Origin: Stromatinia cepivora
Lineage: Eukaryota; Ascomycota; Leotiomycetes; Helotiales; Sclerotiniaceae
Direction of reading: 5' to 3'
Length of the DNA: 64,000 bases
NCBI GenBank assembly: GCA_014898415.1
Contig: RCTD01000009.1
Coordinates: 868,001-932,000 of the forward strand
Each line of letters starts with the position of its first letter. Positions within the stretch are counted from its first letter, which is position 1. Shown one piece after another: positions 23,749-34,831 of the stretch. A program made the translations under genes and the position numbers. The notes beneath the pieces were generated by a model. The model was not told the DNA's origin and ran no database searches. It saw only the letters and a program-made list of their open reading frames with translations.

Positions 23749-26700
23749 ATGCCAATCTACAATAGTCTTTATTCGAATCTTGCACGTCAAGGATTCGCAA
23801 AATCCCTTACTCACGGTTACGCTCAATCAGTCGTTGCCGCAACTCATCCTCAAACTTTAGCAAATCAAAACCGATCTGGTCGCGGATTACAACGTCGAAC
23901 TAGTAAGCTTGGTCATCTACCAACCTACACCTTTCAAAATGCTTTTCACACAAGCTCCAATTCGACTGGTACGACCGTTCAGGATAGACCAGAAGGATTA
24001 GAAATATTATCGGATGCCTGGAAGGCAAATGAACTAGCGAAGGAAGAGAAGAAAGGTCTTTTTCCAAAATGTATCGAATGGAAGCCAGCTTCTATTCAGG
24101 TGGATGGAGAGGGAAAGAGTAATATTGTGGCTAGTGACGCGGCGAAGGATACCCCTAAGCAAGCGCAGAGGACGTATGGCACTAGCGCTGTAGATGATAT
24201 CAAGCAAGTTCATTTCGAGGACGAGGAGGAAGCTGCTTTGGCGAAGATTGATGCGGCTATCGAGAAGGAGATTCAATCGAGAGAGGATCAAGCTGCATTT
24301 GAGGCGGAATTGAGCGTTGTTGCAGCACGCCTACCAACTCCTCCTATTGCGCCAGTTCAGTCACCTGCTCTGACAATCGAGACTAGCTTCGAGAAATCGG
24401 AACGATCGCGATCACCTGTTAGTTCTGCCACATCAGTCACCTCAACTTTCGACCTTCAATCATTGAGCTATGCCGAACATCTCACCAAACTTGCGGAAGG
24501 CGGCAGATATGCTGAGATTCCTGCGGTTTTTGAGGCCATGCTTGTTGGAGGTATCAAACCAACGGCAACTGCATACAACGCTCTTCTCGATGCCGCAATT
24601 CATCTTCCTGCTGAACAAATCCAAGTTGTTCCAAAGGCACTTGATGTTTATTCTGATATGCTTAGACGAAAAATATTGCCAGATACTTCGACATACAGCA
24701 CACTCATTAAATTGATTGCTTCTCGATCCATGACTGTAACTTCATTGAAACAGACATTGGAAGAAAAACGTGTTAGATATGGTGGAATGGAAGAAGCTGG
24801 CAAATTTATGTTTGCTTCCAACGAATTAGAGTTTGCTATTCTCGCCGAAGATGACAGGTTAGATCTTGCTGTCAGGTTGTTTGATGCATCAATCTCGTAC
24901 CACACGGATCGTTCATTCCCAGCAGAAACTTATCATCAGCTCATATCCGCATGTGCTGATGCTGATCGCATCCCAGATATGGTACGATTGTATGAACATA
25001 TGGAGACTAGCAAGGTTGTACCATTGGCTGCTACTTTCCCGCACATGATCAAGGGTTTCGCTCAATCAGGTGATTTAAGTAGTGCTGTCGAATGTTACAA
25101 TGAGTACAAGGAGCTGGCCGTCGCAGATGATAGTGGCAAACTTCAATTATCTGATCGTCAAGACGCACAAATCTACGCCTCTGTTGTCAAAGCCTACGTC
25201 ACTTCCGATAAAATGGATGGTGCCATGAAGTTTTACAACAAAATTGTGGAAGGATATGGTGAAAATGTTGAAGCTTTCCGGGACGTACTTATTGATGAAG
25301 GTTTCGTTCAGGGTCTTCTTGAACGCAATATGTTGACTGAAGCTCTTGGCTGGGCTGAAAATCTACAAACTGCCACCAAGTCATTGGTCATGAGCACCAT
25401 CTCTATGCGTGCTGCCGACAAGGGAGAAAGATCCATTGCTGTTGCAGCTTTCGCTCATATCAACCCTGACCCATCAATTGCCAAGCCAACTATGGCATTA
25501 TTGGCTCTGAGTGTTCGCAGTGGTGATGTTGCTGCAGCTCAGAGATACTGGGGTATACTTACTGCCGCTGAAATGCCTGTATCGTCCGCTTTCATCGAAC
25601 CAACTGCCATGTTCGCCGTTGCGATGATTGGTTCCGGGCAGGTCCTCGAAGGTCTTACACAATCTGAACAAATGTTCTCTAGAATCAGAGAATCTTCTAC
25701 AGATGTCAATCCTCACCTTGCTGATGAGATTGAAGAGGGTACTGAGTTCATTGCTCGATTCATGAAGTCCCATAACATTGTTGATCCTCGTGATGCAGCA
25801 GTAGCAGAAGCTATGTATCAACAAAATTTTCAACCCGCAGTATATGTAGCACCACCTACATTCGAGGACACTTTTGATCCTTACGCTGCTTCTACCGATT
25901 TCAAGGGTTCAGCTCTTATCGCTGATGAACTTGAGAGAGGAGCTGGTCGTGGCAAGGGATCTAAGCTCAATGATGCTTTAGGCAGATTCAGAAATATGCG
26001 TCGCGCTGGTCGTCATCCAAGATACATCACTTATGCTAAACTAATTTCTGCTGCTGCTCGCGAGGAACGAATGCCCTTGGTCAATGATATTCTTGGTATG
26101 GCACGATCCGATGTGCCTTTACTTGTACAATATCCTGTTGTTCGATATGGCTGGGTTTCAATCCTTGATGCTATGGTTGGTGCTTGCCTAACTCTTGGCA
26201 ACCGCAATCTTGCTGCTCAATACCATCAAGAACTTCTCGATATGGGTGCTGCCCCAACCGCAAACACTTTCGGTCTTTATATCACAACTTTAAAGGAATC
26301 AACAAAGACTTTTGATGAAGCCTCAGAAGCTGTCAAAATTTTCCACCGTGCCAAGACCGAAGGTGTTGAACCTTCATCCTTCTTGTATAACGCTCTTATC
26401 GGTAAACTCGGAAAGGCTCGTCGTATCGATGATTGCCTCTTCTACTTTGCTGAGATGCGTGCTCTTGGTATTCGACCAACGAGTGTTACTTATGGTACTA
26501 TTGTCAATGCTCTTTGCCGTGTTAGCGACGAAAAGTTTGCTGAAGAGTTGTTTGAAGAAATGGAATCCATGCCAAACTACAAAGCTAGACCTGCTCCTTA
26601 CAACAGCTTGATGCAATTCTTCCTCACTACCAAGCGTGACAAGAGCAAGGTCCTCGCATACTACGAACGAATGAAGTCTAAGGGTATTCAACCAACCAAT

Positions 26701-27312
26701 CACACCTACAAGTTACTTGTCGACACTCATGCTACCCTCGAACCTGTTAACATGGCAGCCGCTGAAGCTATTCTTGATATCATTCGTAATAATGGTGAAA
26801 AACCAGAAGCTGTTCACTACTCTTCATTGATTCATGCCAAGGGATGTGTGATGCATGATATGGAAGGTGCTCGCAAGGTTTTTGATTCAGTTATGGCTGA
26901 TTCTTCAATCCGTCCTCAAGCATGTCTTTACCAAGCTTTGTTTGAATCCATGGTTGCTAATCATAACGTCGCTGATACTGAATCCGTTCTTTCCGATATG
27001 TCTCTTAGAGGTGTTGCAATGACTCCATATATTGCCAATACTCTTATTCATGGATGGGCCAATGAACGCAATATTGAAAAGAGTAAAGCGATTTTCGCAA
27101 CTGTCGGTCGTGAAAAGAGAGAACCAAGTACTTACGAGGCTATGACTCGAGCTTACCTTGCCGTTGAGGATAGAGAAAGCGCTAAGAATGTTGTTCAGGA
27201 AATGCTTAGCAGAGGATATCCAGGAGCTGTTTCAAATAAGATCCTGGAATTACTCGGTGGTGGTCTCGCTGAGACTGCTCAAGTTCAGGTGAATCATACC
27301 ATCCAGCCTTGA
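23749..27312 (+). CDS. Mitochondrial pentatricopeptide-repeat (PPR) protein, Cya5-like
   Basis: A single exon of 1187 codons. The N-terminus (MPIYNSLYSNLARQGFAKSL) is rich in Arg, Ser and Ala and lacks acidic residues, as expected for a mitochondrial presequence. Degenerate 35-residue PPR units run from about residue 240 to the end. Clear ones include TAYNALLDAAI, DTSTYSTLIKLIA, ETYHQLISACAD, FLYNALIGKLGKARRIDDC, TSVTYGTIVNALCR, APYNSLMQFFLTTKRD, NHTYKLLVDTHA and HYSSLIHAKGC. Such proteins bind organellar RNA. Size and layout match the Neurospora cya-5 type, a PPR protein needed for expression of the mitochondrial COX1 transcript, which makes that the best guess. The RNA target here is inferred, not shown. 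Codon use is that of a well-expressed gene. Confidence 0.85.
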   Translation: MPIYNSLYSNLARQGFAKSLTHGYAQSVVAATHPQTLANQNRSGRGLQRRTSKLGHLPTYTFQNAFHTSSNSTGTTVQDRPEGLEILSDAWKANELAKEEKKGLFPKCIEWKPASIQVDGEGKSNIVASDAAKDTPKQAQRTYGTSAVDDIKQVHFEDEEEAALAKIDAAIEKEIQSREDQAAFEAELSVVAARLPTPPIAPVQSPALTIETSFEKSERSRSPVSSATSVTSTFDLQSLSYAEHLTKLAEGGRYAEIPAVFEAMLVGGIKPTATAYNALLDAAIHLPAEQIQVVPKALDVYSDMLRRKILPDTSTYSTLIKLIASRSMTVTSLKQTLEEKRVRYGGMEEAGKFMFASNELEFAILAEDDRLDLAVRLFDASISYHTDRSFPAETYHQLISACADADRIPDMVRLYEHMETSKVVPLAATFPHMIKGFAQSGDLSSAVECYNEYKELAVADDSGKLQLSDRQDAQIYASVVKAYVTSDKMDGAMKFYNKIVEGYGENVEAFRDVLIDEGFVQGLLERNMLTEALGWAENLQTATKSLVMSTISMRAADKGERSIAVAAFAHINPDPSIAKPTMALLALSVRSGDVAAAQRYWGILTAAEMPVSSAFIEPTAMFAVAMIGSGQVLEGLTQSEQMFSRIRESSTDVNPHLADEIEEGTEFIARFMKSHNIVDPRDAAVAEAMYQQNFQPAVYVAPPTFEDTFDPYAASTDFKGSALIADELERGAGRGKGSKLNDALGRFRNMRRAGRHPRYITYAKLISAAAREERMPLVNDILGMARSDVPLLVQYPVVRYGWVSILDAMVGACLTLGNRNLAAQYHQELLDMGAAPTANTFGLYITTLKESTKTFDEASEAVKIFHRAKTEGVEPSSFLYNALIGKLGKARRIDDCLFYFAEMRALGIRPTSVTYGTIVNALCRVSDEKFAEELFEEMESMPNYKARPAPYNSLMQFFLTTKRDKSKVLAYYERMKSKGIQPTNHTYKLLVDTHATLEPVNMAAAEAILDIIRNNGEKPEAVHYSSLIHAKGCVMHDMEGARKVFDSVMADSSIRPQACLYQALFESMVANHNVADTESVLSDMSLRGVAMTPYIANTLIHGWANERNIEKSKAIFATVGREKREPSTYEAMTRAYLAVEDRESAKNVVQEMLSRGYPGAVSNKILELLGGGLAETAQVQVNHTIQP

Positions 27313-27849
27313 CACTTCGGTTCATTTTTGGACTCAACCACTGCGGTTCATTTCTTTCCATGGTCTATTTCACCTTTCATCATTCTGGATGAATCGTAAT
27401 CTTTAGACACTCGCATCTTCAAAAAAATCCCAATATTCTTTTCTTTTGTTCAAGTATGTTATGATACCCGTGCTATGGCACATCAAATGATGGTGGCGGA
27501 TTATGGGTATCAAGGTCTAGGCTAGTAGTTGAGCTAGCTTGATTTCTTGCTTTCTGGTTCGGCTGGCTGGTCAGACTTAGAGTTTCAGTCTCAGTTTCCT
27601 TTTGTTTGTTTATCTATTACATAATAAAATATCGAGTCTCTTTTGAGATCGTAGATTTTACCCTCTGCGATGTCGAGAACTGGATAATGGCGTTTTGGGA
27701 GGAGAAGAATTTGGTTTGATGGTTAGTGGACTTACTTGCATACATGCAATATGGCGTTTGGGAGCGAGCGGTTCAGAAGGACATATATGATTGCATGGTG
27801 TATTGGGACGTGGTATGTGCGTCAAAAGATAAATCTCAACTCTTAGCAG

Positions 27850-27884
27850 GTGGATGGATGGATGGATGGATGGATGGATGGATG
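27850..27884. repeat. (GGAT)n tetranucleotide microsatellite
   Basis: Eight or nine perfect GGAT units in non-coding sequence. Confidence 0.95.
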
Positions 27885-28365
27885 GGGAAAAGAAGAAGAA
27901 GAAGCTGCTATAATGGTGATTTGTGGATGAAACTACAGATTACCTAGCTGGCTTGATCATTGATGATGATGATGGTGGTGGAAAAATTACAAATACATAT
28001 TAGACACACATATGTAATAATAAATTAGAAAGATTATAAGTATTTAAAACTTTATCTCTTGGGGTATGGGGATCATTTTGTGATGTGATGTATTACTCGA
28101 GTATGTGATGTGTGATGTGGAATGAAATGAGATAGTATTATAATAAATAAGATTTTATATTATTGATCGATTTATTCATTACTTCAAGCAGTTCAATCCA
28201 ATATCCAATATCCAATATCCAATACTCGAAATTATAAAAGAGAATTATAGATTCAAAATTATATCCCGTCTTTACTTCTACTTTTACTTTTACTTTTACT
28301 TTTACTCTTCCTCTTGTTCTTCTTACTTCTATACCCTACTCTTACTTTTATATTATATCTTTAAG

Positions 28366-28390
28366 ATATATATATATATATATATATATT
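28366..28390. repeat. (TA)n dinucleotide microsatellite
   Basis: About 12 perfect TA units near the 3' end of the first XPG-like gene. Confidence 0.95.
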
Positions 28391-28636
28391 CTTTAATTTG
28401 TATTTCCTATATAACTATCCATTAAAGAAACTAGTAATTAATCAACAATAAACTCAGAAATCGAATACATCGAAGACCCGGAAGACGCGGAAGAGGAAAA
28501 AAGTTCGGAAATATTAATTAATATCGGTTTCTATATTCATTTGCATTTCTACCTCGTGATGTAGTTGTGAAGGGAGTTGTTGATGTAGTTGTATAGATGC
28601 TGATACAGGATCAGGGTCGGGATTCGGTTGTAAGTT

Positions 28637-31600
28637 TCATTGTAAGTTTGAATGGAGAGGGTGAGGATGGGCTGGAGAGGAGGAGATGTTTTGAGCTTGA
28701 GATTGAGAAAGAACTTGAGCTTGAGATTGAGATTGAGATTGAGATAGTGAAGGAAAATCTGAAAAAAATTGTGAGATGTCTAGTTCTTGATAGGGACCGG
28801 TGGGGTGAGAGGGGTAGAGGAGGATGTTGGGGTTTGGATTTGGGTTTGCGGGTGCGGGTGCGGGTGCGTTTTGATTTTGATTTGGAGATGGATTTAGGGG
28901 CGCGGTTGAAGATGTTGATATTGATTTGTGTGTGGTGGTACCCGGGGTTGAGGAAGATGTATTTGTATTATGTGCTGATACATCTTCCAGGATTTTTGAG
29001 TTTGTTGAATTGCGGTTGTTGAATGGAGATGATGGGGAGGCTTGTTGTTCGTTGTCTAGGTTTAGTTCTTGTTCTAGTTCTTCATCCGTAGCGATATCCA
29101 TATCTTCTTCCATACCTACATCCCCATCTTGACCATAACCACAAGCAGCAGATACAATCCTACCATCAGAACTCATTTCCAAATCCGAAGGAAAAGATGA
29201 ATGAGTAATGAAGTGAGGATTTGAAGCTAGCTGTCTCTGTTCAAAAGTAGGTTTCGATATCGACGAGATAGAAAATTTCGCATCTAGAGATTCGATTTCG
29301 GTTTCGGAATCAAGATCGAGATCGAGATCGAAATCTAGGGGTTCATCCATGGCGATGAGGAAATCGTTTTCAAATTCGTATTCGAATTTGAATTCGTGGG
29401 GGATTTTGTTGGGTGGGAGGGAGTGGATTGGGAGGGAATTTGTGGTATTGGAGGTGGGATTGAGATGAGGGGTTGAGGTCGAGGTTGTGTGAGAATGTGA
29501 ATTAGGGTGGGAGGATTTGTGGTTGGTAGGAGGAAGGTTTGAAGCCCTTGGTTTGGAAAATGAGGTATTGAGAAATTCGCATTCCGAATCTGAATCTAGA
29601 GGTTCGTCCATGGCAATATGATATGTGTTTATATATTCTTCATTTGTGGTTGCAAACTGAGATGAATGCGGGAGAGGTGCTGGGGATTTTGGTACGCTGT
29701 TGGCTGTGATGTCGGAGAGGAGATTTGCAGAAGTATATTGAGTCGAGCGGAATTTAGGATCAGTATATGCTGCCGGTCTAATCCTGCAGCATGCGTTTCT
29801 AGGTGATCCGAGTGATTCGATTGAATCCAATGCCATTTCTACGCTTGCATCGTGACCTTGCTGTGTTTCTTGTTCGTCTAGAATAATAGATGGTGAGCTA
29901 GAATGTGATGGTCGAAAAGGTTTTGGGACTACTTTCATAGGTTCATCGAGAAGATCCTCATCTAACTCTTCACACATGGAAATATCGAATGATATTTCTT
30001 CTTTCGTGGCCACAAATCGATCACGAGGCGTTGGTGTCGGTGGAGGTGAAATTGAAATTCTAGATTTCTTGATTCGTGTTCTATCTTCAAGAACACTTCG
30101 CTGGGGTGAAAGAGACCGTCTTCTGCTTTTGGAAATAGTTTTTTCGAGTTCATATTCGGGCTCAAATGCCATTGGGGTATCTGGTTCCATCGCATGCTTG
30201 ACGATACATGTTAATAAATCTCTACCCTCCACCGTCGCTTCCTTACCCCATGGTAATTCATAACGTTTCCAATTATTCGCTCGTTTCTTATTCACATCCT
30301 CAATACACTTATCCACCCATCCTTTTCCTAAAGATGTAATAGCGAATAATGAATACCACACATTACATTTCAACCCAAATTCCATGTATGTGAGATTATA
30401 CTCGTCCATATTCGATTTTCCATTCCGGTCGAAAGAAGCGAGATATTGTGTGAGGAGAATCGGAACAACGTAGTCGATATATTTATCAATCCCCCAATTA
30501 AATTTCTCGACCAAAAAAGCCTGTAGCTCCCGCTCATTGATTTTTCCCCTCCAAACATTCTCCTCCAATTTCTCCAATCTCTCAACGGAAGATATACTCG
30601 GCGAGTTATAAAGACCCCAAATCCTCCTATCCGGAAAACTTCCCGGAACACTAACTCCTGTTTTCGAGCCCATAAAATATTTCCGTAAATTATTTCTCCA
30701 AGTCTCAAGATCTCCAGATATCTCTATCGCATGGAAAAGTTCCCTTCCAAATCCCATTCCCACAACTTTACTCGCCTTTCCGACCCCACAATCCTGTAAT
30801 CCTTTCCCATAATCCCCTCCACTCAATAACACAAAAAGTACCAAACCCTCTCTATCAAACCCCGGATTCTTGGCTTGAATTGCACTCGCCCTATACAACA
30901 CCACCCTATCCAAATCCTTCATTCCACTTCTCTTCGCCGTCCACGCCCCACCGCCCTTCCCCTTTCCTTTCCCTTTCCCCTTCTCGTTCTCCCCCTCCTC
31001 CTCCTCATCCCAATAACAAAACCTCACCAAAACCCCACACCCAAACATCAACGCATCCCCATCCTCCGTCCAAACACAATCCACCACTCCCCTCCTCTGC
31101 AACACCGCACATTCTGCCTCCGCCTCCCCAGGAGCATCATGCCACTTCACTCCCAGCAACCTCAAACACTCCTGCAAAACATTATTTTTAAATTTCCACA
31201 CTCCGGCTCCTTTACCTTTATATTTCTCATTGGGTTTATGAGGACCATCCGCTACGAAAATGAGTTGGATGTTTAGTTTTAGGAGACGCAGAACGAAGGT
31301 TATGAGGTTTCGTTCGTTGAGGTGGATGGTGGAATATTCTTGGGGTGTTAGTTAGTTTTGGGCATTTATAAATATGAACATGAAAATGAATGGTAATAAG
31401 TACTTTTACAAAGTTTTCCCTTGTTACTAATATATAATTTATGTCTCCACGTTGCTTCATCGACAGCTATTCTTAATGGTCTTTTATGTTGTTCGAAATG
31501 TTGAGTTGCCAATTCAGCGAGAGAAACAATTTCTTTGCAATCGGCAATGAGATCCCAAAGTCTAATCGATACATGATAAGTTAGTGATGTATCGTGACTG

Positions 31601-31645
31601 GTAAGAGATAATCATACAAACAGAAACTTACCCTGGAATACCCAT
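28637..31645 (-). CDS. XPG/GEN1-family structure-specific nuclease, copy 1 (intact)
   Basis: Three exons: 31645-31632, 31561-31428 and 31338-28637, giving about 949 residues. Exon 1 is only 14 nt and encodes MGIPG, the free N-terminus diagnostic of FEN1/XPG/GEN1 nucleases, joined to LWDLIADCKE. The second donor could instead be at 31403. Catalytic acids are present: AVDEATW and FVADG in the N-domain, APGEAEAECAV and TEDGDALMFG in the I-domain. LSGGDYGKGLQDCGVGKA follows as the helix-two-turn-helix DNA clamp. A Lys/Gly run (EKGKGKGKGKGGG) sits in the loop before it. Residues beyond about 400 are disordered, with repeated acidic IAMDEPLD motifs. The domain order fits Yen1/GEN1 Holliday-junction resolvases better than FEN1, since no PCNA box is visible. 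Cellular role is inferred. Confidence 0.85.
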
Positions 31646-32374
31646 CTTGAATTTCGGGTGAGAAGGTGCACGGAGATTGTGGGGGTGAGATGAACTTAAT
31701 GGGGAATATGATAGTTGTGGATGGCTCATGTACGATATAAACTCAGGACTTCAACATTAGATGACGAAGTGGTTTTCGTAATTACATAGGATTCGCATGA
31801 AAGAACAGTTATTGAATTCATTTATTAGAATATGTGTCCTCTGATATAATATGTAAACAGTTTTTCTATCATAAAAGATATCAAGCCATTTTCAATAATT
31901 ATGAGACAACCTGGCTGATGAGCAAACACCCTTCTTTACCAAACCATTTCATTGGTTAGTTTGATCAACATGTAAATAGCGCTAAATTTGTCATGGAGAG
32001 ACGATCCAGAGATGACAGGTTATATTAATGGAGCTGGATTTCAGGAATTGCTTTTTCTTCAGGTCGAAAATGATTTGGAAAAACAAAAAAGCAATGCATG
32101 ATCAACGTTGTATTCTGCTCAAAATATTTCTTCTACATAATCTTATCTCCACGAAAGCCCTTTAAATCTTAACCTCAACCTCGTCCAGTCGATATGTATG
32201 ATTAAACATCGTTTGAAAGCATCGTATAAGCTATGTGCAAAACACAATTGCCACATCAAATGGGTATATCCAAAGCCAAAACGCCTGCTAATGCTCTGCG
32301 CTCAAAAGATCAAAGGATCCACGACAGTAGAAAACAAATTATAACCCATCAATCGCTTAAACTCATCAAATAAA
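31646..32374. promoter_or_regulatory. Spacer between the two XPG-like genes
   Basis: About 730 bases holding the promoter of copy 1 and the 3' UTR of copy 2. A longer N-terminal reading of copy 1 is open upstream (ATG near 31727, MSHPQLSYSPLSSS), but the MGIPG start at 31645 is preferred because family members need a free N-terminus there. No ACGCG cluster like that of copy 2 was seen. Confidence 0.45.
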
Positions 32375-34506
32375 CTAATCAGAGAAAAACCCATCAAAAT
32401 CTTCCTCCTTCATACCCTGTGGAAGAGGCTTCTTAGCTAGGGGCGAGAGTTGGGGATCTCTGTAACCATTTGGCGACGCTCCGTAACTGGATTGCTGAAC
32501 GGTTGATTTGGATGCTGGCTTCCGCACATCAGAACCAAAATGCCGAAGCCGGGCTTCACGAATGGCATTCGTTGGGGATTTTTGTGATGAAGATGATGTT
32601 GATGCATGGGTTTGAGCACTGGTTATGGGAGATTGGTTCTCTTCGTCCGAATAATCGAGCGTAAGGTCGATGTTTAGTCCCGAGGATTTCTTTACAATTC
32701 CCTGCCTAGGACATTTCTCGAACTGCGACTCGCGACGCTGTTCCGGGATCATTCCGCTCCTAGCCACTTCCGGTATATCACACACTGGAGTTTCCTGGGT
32801 AGACGAAGAAATCTTTCGAGGCTGATTTGTGATTTCAGTTTGTGGAGATGCAGGTTCCATGAGAGCTTTGGAAGCTGGTATCGATCTCGATGACTGGCCC
32901 GGGATACTTTTAACCCTCTTTGAGGGAGGCTGTTCCTGCGTGGAAGAAAAGGTCTTGTTCGGAGCTATTGATGATCCAGCACGTTTTTTGCTTTTGGACA
33001 TCATCTCAGGAAATACCATATTCCCATCGTGTTTGGATGATGGTGTAGCTGGTAGAAGTGCCTTTTTAGTACCATGATTAATAATACACGACAACAAATC
33101 CTTACACCCGACCATTTCATCGACTGGCGCTATCTCCTCATCCTGAACGACTTTTGTAAACTCTGCTTTCCAAGATGGTATATCCATGAAGGTTACCGCC
33201 GAAAGTAGCACCTCTACATTCTTCTGTAACACAGGTGCTTTCTTCTTGGTCCTCACACGAAGCTTTTAACAGTTGTTACTCGCTTCTTGTCCTGGCTGCG
33301 TAGACGCAAGAGAACGGATGAGAAGGATTGGTATTACATCTCTAATGTATTCAGCCACCCAAAAATTAAACATCGGAGCGATCAATTTTTGTAATTCCAT
33401 TTCGTCGAAAGAGGGGTCCCAGAACTTTCTAATATCATTCATGATCTTCTCAGACGAAAGTAAAGGTTCGTTGTAAAGGCGGACAATGCGAGGATCCGGA
33501 AAGGTATCTGGCACATCAATCCGAATGTTGGATTTCCTGAGGTATTCACGAAGTCGGTCTCTCCAAGCAGGGAAGTCTGCATTAGATGCATTGCATAGGT
33601 CTTTGCCAAAACCTTCCTTCGCGTTTGCTATCTTTATCGCTGAAAGTACGCCACAGTTTGTGAGACTTTTGCCGTTTTTACTATAATCGCCCCCTTTCAA
33701 GACGGCGAACAAGACAAGGCCATCTTGAGTCAAGCCCGGGAATTTTTCTTGTATTCTGTCCGCTCGATAAACAATGATGTTATCAATGTCAATTCTACGC
33801 GTTGTCTCGTCAGGTTCACTAACCCAGTTTTCATTCCTTCCAGATTTCTTTACTTTGAGTTTTTTGATATAGCAGAATCGGATGAGCAACGTAGTTCCGA
33901 ACATGAAAGCATCCGAATCTTCTGTCCAAACAGCATCAACCACCCCACAGCTTTGCATGGCTGCACACTCGGCCTCGGCGTCGCCTGGCGCCTCATGCCA
34001 TTTAACACCCAAGGAAGTCACAGTTTGTCTAAGGAGTGCGTCGTCCTGCGAATAATATTTATACCAGGGCGGTTGCCCGCCAAATTTCTCTTTCGGTCGG
34101 TCTTTGCCGTCCGCGACAAAAATTAACTGAATGTTAAGCTTTAAAAGTGTCAAAATCTTACGGAGAATATTTTTCTCGTTAGGATTTGCGGCTGGAGTCT
34201 CTAAAGACAGCCGATAAAGGTTAGCGGAGGACATTGATTTATAATTTGGCATAGGCAGAGGAAGATATACGTCTATGGATAGCTGCCACTTGCTCTTTCC
34301 CCTGGTAACACTTGCGTTTCCAAATAGATACATCAACAGCTATTCGAAGTGGTCTTCTTTCCTTCTCAAAATGTTAGGCAGCGAACGCAGCAGTCGAGAT
34401 ATTCTCACCGACTCCAGCTTCATCGAAACGATACCAGAGTCTAAATAAAACATGTCAGTCAGGGTTGGTGTCATACAGGCACATTAGCTTACTCTGGTAT
34501 GCCCAT
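32375..34506 (-). pseudogene. XPG/GEN1-family nuclease, copy 2, interrupted by two TAA codons
   Basis: By alignment with copy 1 the exons are 34506-34493, 34440-34271 and 34200-32375. Exon 1 is again 14 nt and encodes MGIP, but the next codon gives Glu (MGIPELW) rather than Gly. In exon 2 the frame reads ENISTAAFAA, stop, HFEKERRPLRIAVD; the TAA (34376-34374) stands where copy 1 has Gln in ATQHFE. A second in-frame TAA (33268-33266) falls after QPGQEASNNC, and the same frame then stays open for 293 codons (KKKAPVLQKN to DFDGFFSD). All nuclease residues survive (FVADG, APGDAEAECAA, TEDSDAFMFG, GGDYSKNGKSLTNCG). No splice choice that I could find removes either stop in frame. It is a recent pseudogene, a strain-specific null, or a sequence-error case. 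Confidence 0.75.
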
Positions 34507-34831
34507 TGTGTACGGACTTAGATTGTCAGACGCCAAGTCTCAATTATGCGGGGGAAAGAATGAGGGGATATGGGGAGAAACTTTGGGGTGAGGCGCGTCG
34601 CGTATTTACTTAAAACCTTGTCGCGATCGCGTGTCAGTCAGTCAATCACGTGTACTCGTGCTTCCCAGGGAAAGTGTTCCGGAACCATTAAGTTTCGCTG
34701 GACTAAAGAGGTATAGAGTTAAAGCAATATTCTCGCAAACTATCTTTCTTTCTTCTTTGAAGACAGACTTTGTGCGGATTAAACATATACGTAATGAAAA
34801 GCCAACCAAAAAAGCATATCTCCCTTCATCC
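34507..34831 (-). promoter_or_regulatory. Promoter of XPG-like copy 2 with ACGCG (MBF-like) cores
   Basis: The 325-base gap to the P450 stop contains, on the minus strand, ACGCGACGCG at 34603-34594 and a further ACGCGATCGCG at about 34631-34621. ACGCG is the core of the MluI cell-cycle box bound by MBF (Mbp1/Swi6), which drives replication and repair genes at G1/S in fungi. The sites lie about 90-125 bases upstream of the MGIP start. The regulatory reading is inference from motif and gene class. Confidence 0.5.

Larger units (their letters stand above)
27313..28636. other. Convergent intergenic region with simple repeats
   Basis: About 1.3 kb between the 3' ends of the PPR gene and the first XPG-like gene. 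It holds a (GGAT)n run (about 27850-27884), (TATCCAA)n (about 28197-28225), (TTTTAC)n (about 28272-28305) and (TA)n (about 28366-28390). No coding sequence is supported. Confidence 0.6.

Noticed and set aside
28597..29022. 141-codon plus-strand frame with Glu/Leu-Ile repeats
   Set aside because: It is the antisense of the Ser/Gln-repeat tail of XPG-like copy 1.
33266..33310. Short introns (17 or 43 nt) that could remove the second TAA in copy 2
   Set aside because: One is too short to splice and the other shifts the frame.
33266..34336. A 356-codon reading of XPG-like copy 2 starting MMYLFGNASV
   Set aside because: It reads through the 34201-34270 intron in the wrong frame of exon 2; alignment with copy 1 and the splice signals (GTATAT...GCTAACC...TTTAG) support the other frame, which then exposes the TAA.
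34370..34413. An extra intron (GTGAGA...TTTTGAG) that would remove the first TAA in copy 2
   Set aside because: It is about 44 nt, has the branch-like CTAAC too close to its end, and shifts the downstream frame. The sequence it would remove also aligns with coding sequence of copy 1.
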